Assembly: GCA_963725425.1 (NCBI GenBank)
Contig: CAVRYJ010000045.1
Coordinates: 248,001-312,000 of the forward strand
Direction of reading: 5' to 3'
Source of the DNA: Clostridium_I sp963725425
GTDB lineage: Bacteria > Bacillota > Clostridia > Clostridiales > Clostridiaceae
Length of the DNA stretch: 64,000 bases
Below, one piece after another: positions 43,381-53,737 of this stretch (position 1 is the first letter of the stretch; the number at the start of each line of letters is the position of its first letter). Position numbers and translations under genes: made by a program. The notes beneath the pieces were generated by a model. It saw only the letters and a list, made by a program, of their open reading frames with translations. It was not told the DNA's origin and did not search any database.

Positions 43381-44697
43381 ATGTCAAAGCATCAAGCTAT
43401 TATAAATTATATTGGAACTATTGCATCTGGAACCAAGATATCCGTAAGAACTATAGCAAGTGTTCTTGAAGTAAGTGAGGGCACTGCTTATAGGGCAATT
43501 AAAGAATGCGAGAACATGGGAATTGTTAGTACGATTCCTAGAGTTGGAACTATTAAAATTGATAAAGTAGAAAAGAAGAGTATTGAAGTACTAAATTATA
43601 GTGAAGTTTTAAATATAGTTGATGGCACAATACTTGGTGGTAAAAATGGAATTAATAAAACTTTAAATAAATTCATAATAGCTGCTATGACATATGATGC
43701 TGCAAAAAAATATATAAGTCCTGGGTGCCTTATTATAGTTGGGAATAGAGAGGATATTCAAAAATTGGCACTAATAAATAATTGTGCTGTTTTAATAGTT
43801 GGAGGCTTTGAGTGTACAGATTACATAAAAAGGCTAGCAGATGAAAAACAATTTCCAGTTATATCATCATCCTACGACAGTTTTACTATAGCTACAATGA
43901 TTAATACAGCTATATCAGAAAGTCTAATAAAAAAAGAAATTATTTTAGTGGAAGATATCATGGAAACAAAAATTAAGAGTATGAATGTTAATGATACTGT
44001 AAGCATGTGGAGAGATTTATTTAAAACAACCCAAAAAGATAAATATTTAGTACTGGATGATAAGGGTTATGTTGTGGGTGTTGTAACTGAGAAAGAAATT
44101 AATGCTGATGTTGATAAGAATATCAATGAGCCTATAAGCAATTTTATGAATAAGGATTTCATGACAGTTACGTCAAAAACCACAGTAGCATATGCTGCAC
44201 ATATTATGGGATGGGAAGGTATAGAGATATGCCCAGTAATTGAAAATAAAAAATTGCTAGGTATAGTAGACAGACAGGACGTAATAAAGGCACTACAATA
44301 TGCTTTAAGGCAGCCTCAAACCGGTGAAACTCTTGAAGACATGATACTTAAGAACTTTGAGTATGAGCATGAGGAAGGAAAGATGCATTTTAAGGGAAAG
44401 ATAGTTGCCCAGATGCTGGACGTTATTGGTATAGCATCATGGAGTTCTCTTAACATGTTACTCTCAACCATGGGCATAATGACCCTTAGAGAAAAAAATA
44501 ATGTTAACATAGCTGTGGATAGTATTACTACATATTTTATGAAACCTGTTCAAATGGACAGTGAAATAGAGGTTTTCACTAGTATAGTAGATATGGGAAG
44601 AACCTTTTGCAAGGTTGAGGTAAATATGTTTAGTCATAATGAGAATCTAATATCTAAACTTATACTGTCAGCTAAAATTATTAAAAATAAGTATTGA
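43381..44697 (+). CDS. DRTGG-CBS-HotDog regulator (YtoI/SpxR type)
   Basis: 438 residues with four modules. An N-terminal winged HTH (about 1-60: HQAIINYIGTIASGTKISVRTIASVLEVSEGTAYRAIKE). A DRTGG domain (about 70-185). A CBS pair (about 195-310: VNDTVSMWRDLFKTTQKDKYLVLDDKGYVVGVVTEKEI, and DFMTVTSKTTVAYAAHIM). A thioesterase-like HotDog domain at the end (about 335-435). CBS pairs bind adenine nucleotides, so it may read energy state. In Bacillus ytoI lies next to dnaE as here. The ribosome site lies inside whiA, 6 bp upstream, so the two are probably coupled. Confidence 0.85.
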   Translation: MSKHQAIINYIGTIASGTKISVRTIASVLEVSEGTAYRAIKECENMGIVSTIPRVGTIKIDKVEKKSIEVLNYSEVLNIVDGTILGGKNGINKTLNKFIIAAMTYDAAKKYISPGCLIIVGNREDIQKLALINNCAVLIVGGFECTDYIKRLADEKQFPVISSSYDSFTIATMINTAISESLIKKEIILVEDIMETKIKSMNVNDTVSMWRDLFKTTQKDKYLVLDDKGYVVGVVTEKEINADVDKNINEPISNFMNKDFMTVTSKTTVAYAAHIMGWEGIEICPVIENKKLLGIVDRQDVIKALQYALRQPQTGETLEDMILKNFEYEHEEGKMHFKGKIVAQMLDVIGIASWSSLNMLLSTMGIMTLREKNNVNIAVDSITTYFMKPVQMDSEIEVFTSIVDMGRTFCKVEVNMFSHNENLISKLILSAKIIKNKY

Positions 44698-44714
44698 AAT
44701 ATAGGGGGTATTCA

Positions 44715-47700
44715 ATGAGCAAAGATTTTGTTCACCTTCATGTTCATACAGAGTATAGCCTTTTAGATGGCTCTGGAAAAATCCCGAAGCTAATTGCTAG
44801 AGCTAAAGAGCTTGGAATGAAAAGCATGGCAATAACTGATCATGGCGCAATGTATGGAGTAGTGGATTTTTATAAAGCGGCTAAAGAGGCAGGTATTAAA
44901 CCAATTATAGGTTGCGAGATTTATGTGGCAGGAAAATCGATGTACATAAAACAGCCTGACTCAGAAAATCATACATATCATTTGGTTCTACTAGTTAAAA
45001 ATGAAACAGGATATAAAAATCTTATGAAAATTGTTTCCGCTGCTTCCATTGATGGTTTTTACTATAAACCAAGAGTTGATCATGATTTTTTAAGGGAACA
45101 TAGCGAAGGTATTATTGCGCTAAGTGCATGTTTAGGCGGAGAGGTACAATCAAAAATTTTAAAAATGGGTAAAGAAGAAGCAGTAAAAGCAGCTCTTTTC
45201 TATAAGGAAGTATTTAAAGACGGATTTTACCTAGAATTACAGTATCATGGTATGGATGAGCAACTTAGGGTAAATGAGGTACTTATAAACATGTCTAAAG
45301 AATTAGACATACCATTAGTTGCAACCAATGATGTGCATTATATTAGAAATAGTGATTATAAATCCCACGATATACTGCTGTGTATTCAGACTGCAAAAAC
45401 TGTGAACGATGAAAATAGGATGAAATATGCTTCAGACCAGTTCTATTTGAAATCACCAGAGGAAATGTACAGTCAATTTTCCTATGTACAAGAAGCACTA
45501 GATAACACTGTAAAAATAGCAGATCAGTGTAATTTTGATTATGAATTTCATAAGTCAAAACTGCCCAATTTTCCACTAGGTGAAGGGGTAGATCATTTTG
45601 AGTACATGAAAGACCTTTGTTATAAGGGACTGAAGGAACTATATAGTGATAGTACAAAGGAGCTTAAAGCTAGACTTGAATATGAATTAGATATAATAAA
45701 GACCATGGGTTATGTGGATTATTTTCTAATAGTTTGGGATTTTATAAGGTTTGCTAGGGAAAATTCTATACCAACAGGTCCTGGAAGAGGAAGTGGAGCA
45801 GGGTCTATTGTAGCCTATACTCTTGGAATCACCAAAATTGACCCAATAAAATATAATCTTATATTTGAAAGATTTTTGAATCCGGAAAGAGTATCTATGC
45901 CAGATATAGATTCGGATTTTTGCTATGAGAGAAGGCAGGAGGTTATAGATTACGTTGTTGAAAAGTATGGTAAAAACAATGTATCCCAAATTGTAACATT
46001 TGGAACAATGGCTCCTAGAGCTTGTATTAGGGATGTTGGCAGAGCCATGGATTATTCCTATGCTGAGGTTGATAGAATTGCAAAGATGATACCAAGCATT
46101 CTAAAAATAAGTATAGATAAGGCACTGGAGATAAACACTGAGCTCAAACAAATTTATGATGAAGAACCTAGGGTAAAAGCACTTATAGACGTTTCAAAAG
46201 ATTTGGAAGGTCTTCCAAGACATACTTCAACTCATGCGGCAGGTGTAGTTATTGCATCCGAGCCATTGGTGAATTTTGTGCCACTACTTAAAAATGATGA
46301 GGCCATTGTGAGTCAATTTACCATGGGTACTCTAGAAGAACTTGGTCTTTTGAAAATGGATTTCCTTGGACTTAAAACTCTCACAGTTTTAAATAATACC
46401 ATAACTATGATAAAATCCAACAAAGGTATAACTATAGACCTGGATAACATAGATATTGACGATAAAAAAGTATACAAAATGATCGGTGACGGAAAGACTG
46501 TTGGGGTATTCCAATTTGAATCACCTGGAATGACAAGTTTTATGAAGGAACTTAAACCAGATTGTCTTGAGGATATAATAGCCGGAGTCAGTTTATATAG
46601 GCCGGGTCCAATGAATGAGATACCAAGGTATATTAAAAACAAAAATAATCCTTCTGAAGTTGAATACATAACACCAGAACTGGAACCAATACTAGGAGTT
46701 ACTTACGGGTGTATGGTTTACCAGGAACAAGTAATGCAAATCGTAAGGGATTTAGCTGGGTATTCCATGGGAAGAAGTGATCTTGTAAGACGTGCCATGT
46801 CTAAGAAAAAACAGCATGTTATGGAAGAAGAAAGAAAAAATTTCGTCAATGGAATTGTTGATGCGGATGGTAACATTGAGGTAGCAGGATGTATTAGAAA
46901 TGGTATTTCAGAAGTGGCAGCAAACAAAATTTTCGATTCTATGATGGATTTTGCAAGTTATGCATTTAATAAGTCTCATGCTGCGGCCTATGCAGTTGTG
47001 GCATATGATACAGCATACTTAATGAGATATTATCCAACGGAATTTATAGCAGCAACGTTAAATAGCGTTATGGGAATCAATGAAAAAGTTGCTTATTATG
47101 TAAGGTATACTAAAGAAATTAACATTGAGATTAAACCACCGGATATAAATGAAAGTTTTGCTAAGTTTACGGTTAAAGGTGAAATTATACGGTTTGGTAT
47201 TGCGTCAGTTAAAAATGTTGGTTTTAATGTAATAGAAAGTATTGTAAAAGCTAGAGAAGAAAAGGGAAAGTTTACAAGCTTCGTTGATTTTTGCAATAAA
47301 GTTGATATAGGAGTTGTAAATAAGAGAGCCGTAGAAAGTTTAATTAAAGCAGGAGCTTTTGACTGTTTTAATGTATTTAGGTCAAAGCTTTCTGCAGTAT
47401 ATGAAAAGATAATGGACGGTATAGGTGGTCAGAGAAAAAAAAATATTGATGGACAGATGAGTCTCTTTGCAGATTTTAACAATAAAGAGGAACAGGAGAT
47501 GGATATAAAATATCCTGATATTAAGGAATTTGATAAAAAGTACATTTTATCAATGGAAAAAGAAATGACAGGACTTTATATATCAGGTCATCCACTAGAT
47601 GAATATGAGGAAACTCTAAATGCTATAACAAATACTAAAATCTCAGATATAATTGTTGAAGAATCTTTAGAAAGCGAAGAGACAGAGGAAACAGAGGGCA

Positions 47701-48209
47701 ATTATAAGTTTCAAGATGGGGACAGGGTAGTAATTGGAGGTATAATAACTGAAGTTTCCAGAAAGATTACAAAGAAAAATACTATGATGGCTTTCATCAA
47801 GGTGGAAGATATATATGGAGAAATTGAAATTGTAGTTTTTCCAAAGGTATTAGATAAGAGTAACCTTTTGATTAATGAGGACGGTTTGGTTATAATAAAA
47901 GGTAGAGTAAGTATAAGGGAAGAAGAACAACCTAAAATACTTGCTGAGGAAATTAAACCTATTGTTAAAGTTACGGATACAAAAGTTTATGTCCAAATTC
48001 AAGAAGAAAATCAGTTAATGCCTATAATAAGTGAAATGAGAGAAGTTCTATCAGAATTCAGAGGAAGTACACCAATTTATATTTGCACTAAAAAAGAAAG
48101 AAAAAAATTTTTAATTCCAGATGATCTTTGGATAAATGAAGAAATTGAAGCATTGAACTTCCTTAGAAAAAAATTTGGTGAACAAAATGTAAAAGTAATT
48201 TCAAATTAA
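44715..48209 (+). CDS. dnaE: DNA polymerase III alpha subunit
   Basis: 1164 residues from ATG 44715 (AGGGGG upstream); the earlier ATG at 44694 lies in the preceding gene's end. N-terminal PHP domain (FVHLHVHTEYSLLDG, ITDHGAMYG). The polymerase core has GPGRGSGAGSIVAYTLGIT, the catalytic aspartates in PDIDSDFCYERRQEVIDYV, GLPRHTSTHAAGVVI, LLKMDFLGLKTLTVL and FNKSHAAAYA. A helix-hairpin-helix, an OB-fold (about 1015-1090: DRVVIGGIITEVSRKI) and a C-terminal tail follow. The length and order match DnaE type 1/3. In PolC-containing Firmicutes DnaE works mainly in lagging-strand priming. Confidence 0.95.
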   Translation: MSKDFVHLHVHTEYSLLDGSGKIPKLIARAKELGMKSMAITDHGAMYGVVDFYKAAKEAGIKPIIGCEIYVAGKSMYIKQPDSENHTYHLVLLVKNETGYKNLMKIVSAASIDGFYYKPRVDHDFLREHSEGIIALSACLGGEVQSKILKMGKEEAVKAALFYKEVFKDGFYLELQYHGMDEQLRVNEVLINMSKELDIPLVATNDVHYIRNSDYKSHDILLCIQTAKTVNDENRMKYASDQFYLKSPEEMYSQFSYVQEALDNTVKIADQCNFDYEFHKSKLPNFPLGEGVDHFEYMKDLCYKGLKELYSDSTKELKARLEYELDIIKTMGYVDYFLIVWDFIRFARENSIPTGPGRGSGAGSIVAYTLGITKIDPIKYNLIFERFLNPERVSMPDIDSDFCYERRQEVIDYVVEKYGKNNVSQIVTFGTMAPRACIRDVGRAMDYSYAEVDRIAKMIPSILKISIDKALEINTELKQIYDEEPRVKALIDVSKDLEGLPRHTSTHAAGVVIASEPLVNFVPLLKNDEAIVSQFTMGTLEELGLLKMDFLGLKTLTVLNNTITMIKSNKGITIDLDNIDIDDKKVYKMIGDGKTVGVFQFESPGMTSFMKELKPDCLEDIIAGVSLYRPGPMNEIPRYIKNKNNPSEVEYITPELEPILGVTYGCMVYQEQVMQIVRDLAGYSMGRSDLVRRAMSKKKQHVMEEERKNFVNGIVDADGNIEVAGCIRNGISEVAANKIFDSMMDFASYAFNKSHAAAYAVVAYDTAYLMRYYPTEFIAATLNSVMGINEKVAYYVRYTKEINIEIKPPDINESFAKFTVKGEIIRFGIASVKNVGFNVIESIVKAREEKGKFTSFVDFCNKVDIGVVNKRAVESLIKAGAFDCFNVFRSKLSAVYEKIMDGIGGQRKKNIDGQMSLFADFNNKEEQEMDIKYPDIKEFDKKYILSMEKEMTGLYISGHPLDEYEETLNAITNTKISDIIVEESLESEETEETEGNYKFQDGDRVVIGGIITEVSRKITKKNTMMAFIKVEDIYGEIEIVVFPKVLDKSNLLINEDGLVIIKGRVSIREEEQPKILAEEIKPIVKVTDTKVYVQIQEENQLMPIISEMREVLSEFRGSTPIYICTKKERKKFLIPDDLWINEEIEALNFLRKKFGEQNVKVISN

Positions 48210-48537
48210 CAATATTTGAAATATTGTTATATATTACGAGAAATTGTCACGCTATTTTTGAATTTACAGTGTATGATTGTGGCAATTTCTTATTATGCAT
48301 CTTGAATAAAATAGCAAGTAGGTGCATGATTATAAAATCTTAAGTATAAAATTCTACAACTTACATAAAATAATTCTAAAATTGTGTTATATTTTGATTA
48401 AGCCATTGAAGTTTTCCGTGATTTCAATTAGAATTGTATAGGTAGACAAGTGTTGTAATAAAAATATTAATAACTGTAGTAATTTTATAAAATATGTGGG
48501 ACGAGTTAAGTCCCAAGTGGTCGTAGGAGGTATATGT
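48210..48537. other. Intergenic region between dnaE and pfkA
   Basis: Two hairpins follow dnaE: CAATATTTGAAATATTG (48210-48226) and GAAATTGTCAC...GTGGCAATTTC (48240-48289), the latter followed by TTATT. The 3' half should hold the pfkA promoter; TATATT near 48391 is a candidate -10, but the -35 is unclear. No gene seen. Confidence 0.6.
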
Positions 48538-49497
48538 ATGAAAACTATTGCTGTATTGACAAGCGGAGGGGATGCCCCTGGAATGAACGCAGCTATAAGA
48601 GCTGTAGTGAGAACCGCACTAGATAAGGGTCTCAAGGTAATGGGAGTAAAGCGTGGTTATAGTGGATTAATTAATGGGGAACTCTTTGAAATGAAGAGAT
48701 ATGATGTATCTGATATAATACAAAGAGGTGGAACTGTTTTAAGAACTGCTAGGTGCGCAGAGTTTCTTACTGATGAAGGAAGAAGAAAAGCAGCTGGCGT
48801 ACTTAAAGTATTTGGAGTTGATGGACTAGTTGTTATAGGAGGTAATGGTTCTTTTATGGGGGCACAAAAACTTTCTAAACTTGGGGTAGCTACAGTAGGT
48901 ATTCCAGGAACTATTGATAATGATTTACCATATACAGATTATACATTAGGATTTGATACTACTTTAAATACAGTATTAGATGCTATAAACAAAATAAGAG
49001 ATACATCTACATCCCATGAAAGAGTAAGTATAGTAGAAGTAATGGGAAGAGATTGTGGAGACATAGCTTTATATTCTGGTATTGCAGGTGGAGCAGAATC
49101 TGTAATATTACCGGAAAAGGGTTATGACTTTAATGAGTTGTGTAGAAGTATACTTGAAGGAAAATTAAAAGGTAAAATGCATAATTTAATCATAGTTGCA
49201 GAAGGCATTGGTGGTTCAGCAGAACTTGCTAAAAAAGTTGAGGAAGTTACAGGCATCGAAACAAGAGCTACAATATTAGGACATATTCAAAGAGGTGGAA
49301 GCCCATCTTCTTTTGATGAAATGCTTGCATCTAGAATGGGTGTAAGAGCTGTAGAAGTTCTGATTGAAGGAGAATCATCGAGAGTTATTGGTATAAGAGA
49401 AAATAAAATAACTGATGACGATATAGATGAAGCTTTAGCAGTACCAAGAAAATTTGATGAATCATTATACGAAATATCAAAAATGCTTTCAAAATAG
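48538..49497 (+). CDS. pfkA: ATP-dependent 6-phosphofructokinase
   Basis: 319 residues from ATG 48538, preceded by TAGGAGG. Glycolytic enzyme making fructose 1,6-bisphosphate. ATP site: LTSGGDAPGMNAAIRAVVR and VIGGNGSFMGA. Substrate and catalytic site: GIPGTIDNDLPYTDYTLGFDTTLN. Others: EVMGRDCGDIALYSGIAGGAE and LGHIQRGGSPSSFDEMLASRMG. Length is that of the bacterial allosteric tetramer. The pyk gene follows, as in most Firmicutes, but with a palindromic repeat between. Confidence 0.97.
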   Translation: MKTIAVLTSGGDAPGMNAAIRAVVRTALDKGLKVMGVKRGYSGLINGELFEMKRYDVSDIIQRGGTVLRTARCAEFLTDEGRRKAAGVLKVFGVDGLVVIGGNGSFMGAQKLSKLGVATVGIPGTIDNDLPYTDYTLGFDTTLNTVLDAINKIRDTSTSHERVSIVEVMGRDCGDIALYSGIAGGAESVILPEKGYDFNELCRSILEGKLKGKMHNLIIVAEGIGGSAELAKKVEEVTGIETRATILGHIQRGGSPSSFDEMLASRMGVRAVEVLIEGESSRVIGIRENKITDDDIDEALAVPRKFDESLYEISKMLSK

Positions 49498-49500
49498 CAT

Positions 49501-49560
49501 TTAGATATTTTCAAAAATAGCCAATAAGTATGCTAGTTTATTTTCTTTAAGATGCTTTAT
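49501..49560. repeat. Palindromic intergenic repeat copy between pfkA and pyk
   Basis: TTAGATATTTTCAAAAATAG, then AAGTATGCTAGTTTATTTTC and TTTAAGATGCTTTA. The ends pair with each other and the core matches the copy at 621-672. If transcribed, it would form a hairpin between two glycolytic genes. Confidence 0.7.
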
Positions 49561-49608
49561 GAAAATTAATATATAAATCTAGAATTTAATTATAAGGAGA
49601 TATGTAAA

Positions 49609-51039
49609 ATGCAAAAGACTAAAATGATTTTTACAGTAGGACCAGCAAGTGAAACAGATGAGGTTGTATCTAAGTTAATTGAAGCTGGAATGAGTGCGTC
49701 AAGACATAATTTTTCCCATGGTGATCATGAAGAACATAGAGGAAGAATGGAACTTGTTAAAAAACTAAGAAAAAAATACAATAAACCTATAGCTATTATC
49801 CTTGATACTAAAGGACCAGAAATAAGAACTCATAATTTTGATGGTGGAAAATTAGAATTACAAAAGGGAAGTAAATTCACAGTAGTCTGCGGAGAAGAAG
49901 TTCTTGGAGATGCTACAAAATGTTCAATAACATATACAGATCTTTATAAGGATGTTAAAAAAGGAAGCACAATTCTTATAGATGATGGTCTCGTTGGATT
50001 GACAGTTGAATCTATTGATGGAACTAACATTATATGTTCAGTAGCTAACACTGGAATGGTAGGAAGTCATAAAGGAATTAACGTTCCTAATGTTTCAATA
50101 AAACTTCCAGCTATGACTGATAAAGATAAGGGCGATTTAGTCTTTGGATGTAAAATGGAAGTTGATGCCGTTGCAGCTTCATTTATAAGAAAAGCAGCAG
50201 ATGTTATCGCAATAAGAAAAGTTTTAAAAGAAAATGGTGGAGAACATATCCAAATATATTCAAAAGTAGAAAATCAAGAAGGCGTTGATAATATAGATGA
50301 AATTATCGAAGCTTCTGATGGTGTAATGGTAGCAAGAGGAGACATGGGAGTAGAAATTCCAATAGAAATGGTTCCACTTACTCAAAAGATGATAATTAAA
50401 AAATGTAACGCAGCAGGAAAAGTTGTTATAACTGCTACTCAGATGCTTGATTCTATGATAAGAAATCCAAGACCAACAAGAGCAGAAGCATCAGATATAG
50501 CAAACGCTATATTCGATGGTACAGATGCAATAATGCTTAGTGGTGAAAGTGCTAATGGAGCATATCCAGTAGAAGCTGCACAAACTATGGCTAAAATTGC
50601 AATAGCTGCTGAAAAACAATTGGATTACAAAGCAGTACTTAAAAAGAAAAGAGAAACTCCAATTACAAATGTTGCAGATGCAATAAGCCTTGCAACTTGC
50701 GAAACAGCTAGCGAGCTTAATGTTTCAGCTATAGTTACTGCTACTCAAACTGGAAGCACAGCAAGAATGGTAGCTAAATATAAATCAGAATGTCCAGTTA
50801 TAGCAGTTACACCAGATGAAAAAGTTGCTAGATCATTAGCACTTAGCTTTGGAGTATATGCAATAGTTGCACCAAAAGTTGAATCTACTGATGCGTTAAT
50901 AGTTGAATCAGTAAAGAAAGCTAAAGAATACAAATTTGTTAAAGATGGCGATTTAGTTGTTGTTGCAGCTGGTATCCAAGTTCAGTTAGCAGGATCAACA
51001 AATATGCTTAAAGTTCATGTAGTTGGATCTGAAAAATAA
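49609..51039 (+). CDS. pyk: Pyruvate kinase
   Basis: 476 residues, preceded by AAGGAG. Converts PEP to pyruvate with ATP formation. Motifs: KMIFTVGPASE at the N-terminus, SRHNFSHGDHEEH, ILDTKGPEIRTH, the B domain (about 70-170), then VMVARGDMGVEIPIEMVPLTQKMIIKKCNAAGK, and MLDSMIRNPRPTRAEASDIANAIFDGTDAIMLSGESA. No C-terminal PEP-utiliser domain is present, so this is the short form rather than the long Bacillus-type. A strong terminator follows. Confidence 0.97.
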   Translation: MQKTKMIFTVGPASETDEVVSKLIEAGMSASRHNFSHGDHEEHRGRMELVKKLRKKYNKPIAIILDTKGPEIRTHNFDGGKLELQKGSKFTVVCGEEVLGDATKCSITYTDLYKDVKKGSTILIDDGLVGLTVESIDGTNIICSVANTGMVGSHKGINVPNVSIKLPAMTDKDKGDLVFGCKMEVDAVAASFIRKAADVIAIRKVLKENGGEHIQIYSKVENQEGVDNIDEIIEASDGVMVARGDMGVEIPIEMVPLTQKMIIKKCNAAGKVVITATQMLDSMIRNPRPTRAEASDIANAIFDGTDAIMLSGESANGAYPVEAAQTMAKIAIAAEKQLDYKAVLKKKRETPITNVADAISLATCETASELNVSAIVTATQTGSTARMVAKYKSECPVIAVTPDEKVARSLALSFGVYAIVAPKVESTDALIVESVKKAKEYKFVKDGDLVVVAAGIQVQLAGSTNMLKVHVVGSEK

Positions 51040-51067
51040 TTTTACTTTAAAAAAATAGTTAGCTTAA

Positions 51068-51116
51068 AAAAATGTCTATGACAAATTGATTAAATCATTT
51101 TGTCATAGACATTTTC
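51068..51116. terminator. Rho-independent terminator after pyk
   Basis: AAAATGTCTATGACAAA pairs with TTTTGTCATAGACATTTT, a near-perfect stem; T-run in both directions. Confidence 0.9.
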
Positions 51117-51230
51117 TAATTATTTCTTTGATGATGCCATATAAACTGTAATGTATAAAATTATATATAGAAGTAAAGAATAGAACTATATTAAATTAAA
51201 CTGTTTAAAACAATAAAAGAGGTGGAAAAT

Positions 51231-51599
51231 ATGCCAGATTTGATATGTAGTGCTGTAAGATGTATATATAACATAAATGGACTATTATGTTCCGCTAGAA
51301 ATATACATATTGGAATTAAAGGTATAAGCAATGACATTGAAGACACGGACTGCGAAACATATTTGAATAGAAATTTTAAAAATACGTTGACAAGTATTAT
51401 TAATACAAACCTAATGGGAGAAATGAAACAGATAGTTAATAGTAATGAAATAGAGATGAGTCCTCAGGTGATTTGTGATGCCAAGCAGTGTACTTATAAT
51501 AGTGGGAATTTGTGTTGTGCAAAACGGGTTCAGGTATATGGATTAAAATGTGAGGATAGTAGGTGCACCAAATGTGAGGTGTTCATGGCAAAATCATAA
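51231..51599 (+). CDS. DUF1540 protein with two cysteine motifs
   Basis: 122 residues from ATG 51231, preceded by GAGGTGG; the GTG at 51222 overlaps that site. Two copies of the DUF1540 pattern: ICSAVRCIYNINGLLCSARNIHI, then DCETY (about 4-45), and ICDAKQCTYNSGNLCCAKRVQV, then RCTKCEVF (about 83-120). Each has four or five cysteines, likely to bind zinc or another metal. DUF1540 proteins are small, often spore- or oxidative-stress-associated in clostridia; exact function is unknown. Monocistronic between terminators. Confidence 0.85.
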   Translation: MPDLICSAVRCIYNINGLLCSARNIHIGIKGISNDIEDTDCETYLNRNFKNTLTSIINTNLMGEMKQIVNSNEIEMSPQVICDAKQCTYNSGNLCCAKRVQVYGLKCEDSRCTKCEVFMAKS

Positions 51600-51675
51600 T
51601 TTCGGGAAAATCCACTTATATGCTATAATTAGTTGAATTACATTATAATAGATTTAGTTCGGAAAGGTGAAATAA

Positions 51676-53069
51676 ATGAAAAAAGATATTCCAGTTATTA
51701 AAAATGAAAATTACACAGTTAACATAGATGCCCTTGGATATGAAGGTGAAGGAATTGGTAAAATAGATGATTTTACTATTTTTGTTAAGGACGCCATTGA
51801 AGGAGAACAAGTTCAAATAAAAATATTAAAGGTAAATAAGAATTTTGCTTTTGGGAAAATTATAAAAATAATAAAAGAATCAGAAAACAGAGTAAATCCA
51901 ATATGCCCAATATACAATAAGTGTGGAGGGTGTCAATTGCAACATTTAAAATATGAAGCACAACTGGATTTCAAGAAAAAAAGAGCAGAGGATTGTATAG
52001 AGAGAATAGGAAAACTGAAAATTGCTAGAGATGAACATAGTGGCATAGACATACATGAAACAATTGGAATGGAGACGCCATATAGATATAGAAATAAAAC
52101 GCAATTACCTATTGGTAGCAAGAATGGTGAAGTTATGATTGGCTTTTACTCACCAAGAAGTCATGATATAATTCCTATGCAGCAGTGTTATATTCAACAG
52201 GTCGCTTTTGATGGTATCATGGAAATGGTTAAAACTTGGATGAAAAAGTATAAGATACCTATTTATGATGAGAAAACTGGACAAGGCATATTAAGGCACT
52301 TGATGATTAGAAGGTCTTTTAAAACAGATGAAGTTATGGTAGTAATTGTTACAAATTCCAGCGAATTACCATACGCTGATGAACTAATCCATATTTTAAG
52401 AGAAAAAATACGTGACCTGAAAAGCGTAATTCAAAATATAAATACAAAAACTACAAATGTTATTTTAGGACAAAAGTGTAACACATTATTTGGACAAGAC
52501 AAAATAGTAGATACAATTGAAGGTTTGAAATTTGATATATCACCATTATCGTTTTTTCAGGTAAATCCAGTACAAACAGAAATATTATACAGAAAAGTTT
52601 TAGAATATGCAGATTTAAAAGGTAGCGAAATAGTATTTGATGCCTATTGTGGTACTGGAACTATATCCTTATTTCTATCACAAAAAGCCAAAAGGTATAT
52701 GGTGTGGAAATTATTAAAGAGGCTATTGATAATGCTAAGGCAAATGCAATTCAAAATAAAGTTGAAAATGCAGAATTTATTGTTGGAGAAGCTGAATCAG
52801 TTATACCGGAGCTTATTGGTAATGGAATTAGGGCTGATGTAGTTGTAGTAGATCCACCAAGAAAAGGGTGCGCACAATCACTTTTAGAGGCAATAGCGAG
52901 TATGAAGCCTAAAACAATTATCTATGTGTCCTGTGATCCTGGGACTTTAGCTAGAGACCTTAGTATACTTGATGCCATAGGTTATAAAACCATTGAGGTT
53001 CAGCCTGTAGACATGTTCCCGCAAACAGCTCACGTGGAGACTGTGGTTAGGATAGCAAGGAAATTGTAG
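51676..53069 (+). pseudogene. rlmD: 23S rRNA (uracil-5-)-methyltransferase RlmD/RumA family, single frameshift
   Basis: N-terminal TRAM domain (YEGEGIGKIDDFTIFVKDAI), an iron-sulfur cysteine set (CPIYNKCGGCQLQHL) and the SAM-binding FDAYCGTGTISLFLS. The frame then breaks at AAAA after GCC (about 52689-52692). In another frame it continues VYGVEIIKEAIDNAKAN, the catalytic-cysteine block DPPRKGC, IIYVSCDPGTLARDL and PVDMFPQTAHVETV. One added A gives 464 codons, the normal length. It would methylate a uridine of 23S rRNA at C5. The indel is in a homopolymer, so may be an error. Confidence 0.9.
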
Positions 53070-53173
53070 TTAAGGGAAAAGCTCTTGCTACTTAGATAGA
53101 ACCCTTGCTACTTTGAAGAAACCTGTGCAGAAGCAGTTGAATAGGAAGATGGAGGTATATTCTCCAAGGGTGA

Positions 53174-53299
53174 TTTCCAAGTTCTGGTTATAGAATTGAT
53201 GATGATAAATTTAATTTCAAGTATTACAATGAAAATTGTCATACTTGGGAACATGAGAAAGTATCAAAGGAAATATGCATTCCTATAAAAAAAAATTAA
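53174..53299 (+). pseudogene. Fragment of an effector-binding (GyrI-like) domain
   Basis: In one frame: SGYRIDDDKFNFKYYNENCHT, then WEHEKVSKEICIPIKKN and a stop. The ending '...EICIPIKK' is typical of the AraC effector-binding / GyrI-like domain. There is no start or N-terminal part; upstream 53070-53170 is not coding. This and the next three entries form a patch of gene debris. Confidence 0.5.
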
Positions 53300-53316
53300 G
53301 ATATAATCATAAACTT

Positions 53317-53356
53317 CGCATTTAGCTTTTATAGTCTAAATGCGGGGCTTTTTTTT
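53317..53356 (+). terminator. Rho-independent terminator
   Basis: CGCATTTAGC-TTTTATA-GTCTAAATGCG then a run of eight T. Confidence 0.9.
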
Positions 53357-53428
53357 CATAAATCATAGATTATATATTTACATAAGAGTATAATATTAAT
53401 AATTTAGTTATTATAAGGAAAACAAACT

Positions 53429-53647
53429 ATGAATAACTTTATGATTGGAATGTATGGTAAATATGATTATAAAAAATTTGATAGAGATTTTAGAAATGGG
53501 TTTTACGGATTAGAAGCGTGTTTATTTGAAAATGAAAGAGATATAGAAAATTTAGCAAATGAAGCTAAAACAAATGGATTTGAATTCGGTGTTCATTTTC
53601 CGTTAAGAGCAGGAACTTCAAAGTTAAGAGACCCACAGTTGATGTAA
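53429..53647 (+). pseudogene. Truncated sugar-phosphate isomerase/TIM-barrel-like protein
   Basis: 72 residues: IGMYGKYDYKKFDRDFRNGFYGLEACLFENE, then FEFGVHFPLRAGTSKLRDPQL. This resembles the first beta-alpha units of the xylose-isomerase-like TIM-barrel family (a protein of 250 or more residues). It stops after residue 72; another short match (YPDKFVHC) follows in a shifted frame, then nothing. It is thus an N-terminal remnant, unlikely to fold. AAGGAAAAC precedes the ATG. Confidence 0.6.
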
Positions 53648-53737
53648 ACTATCCTGATAAATTTGTTCATTGTGCCTTAAGTTGAGTTATAAGGGTAAGA
53701 TATGACAAATTGAAATATAGAAAGGGAATAATTAAAA

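Noticed and set aside
35343..45657. Minus-strand ORFs of 60-140 codons opposite uvrB, uvrA, dnaE and others
   Set aside because: They are shadows of conserved genes, lack ribosome sites and have low-complexity, Ser/Ile/Phe-rich translations.
49501..49560. Palindrome between pfkA and pyk as a riboswitch or RNA thermometer
   Set aside because: The same palindrome recurs beside unrelated genes, so a repeat family explains it better.
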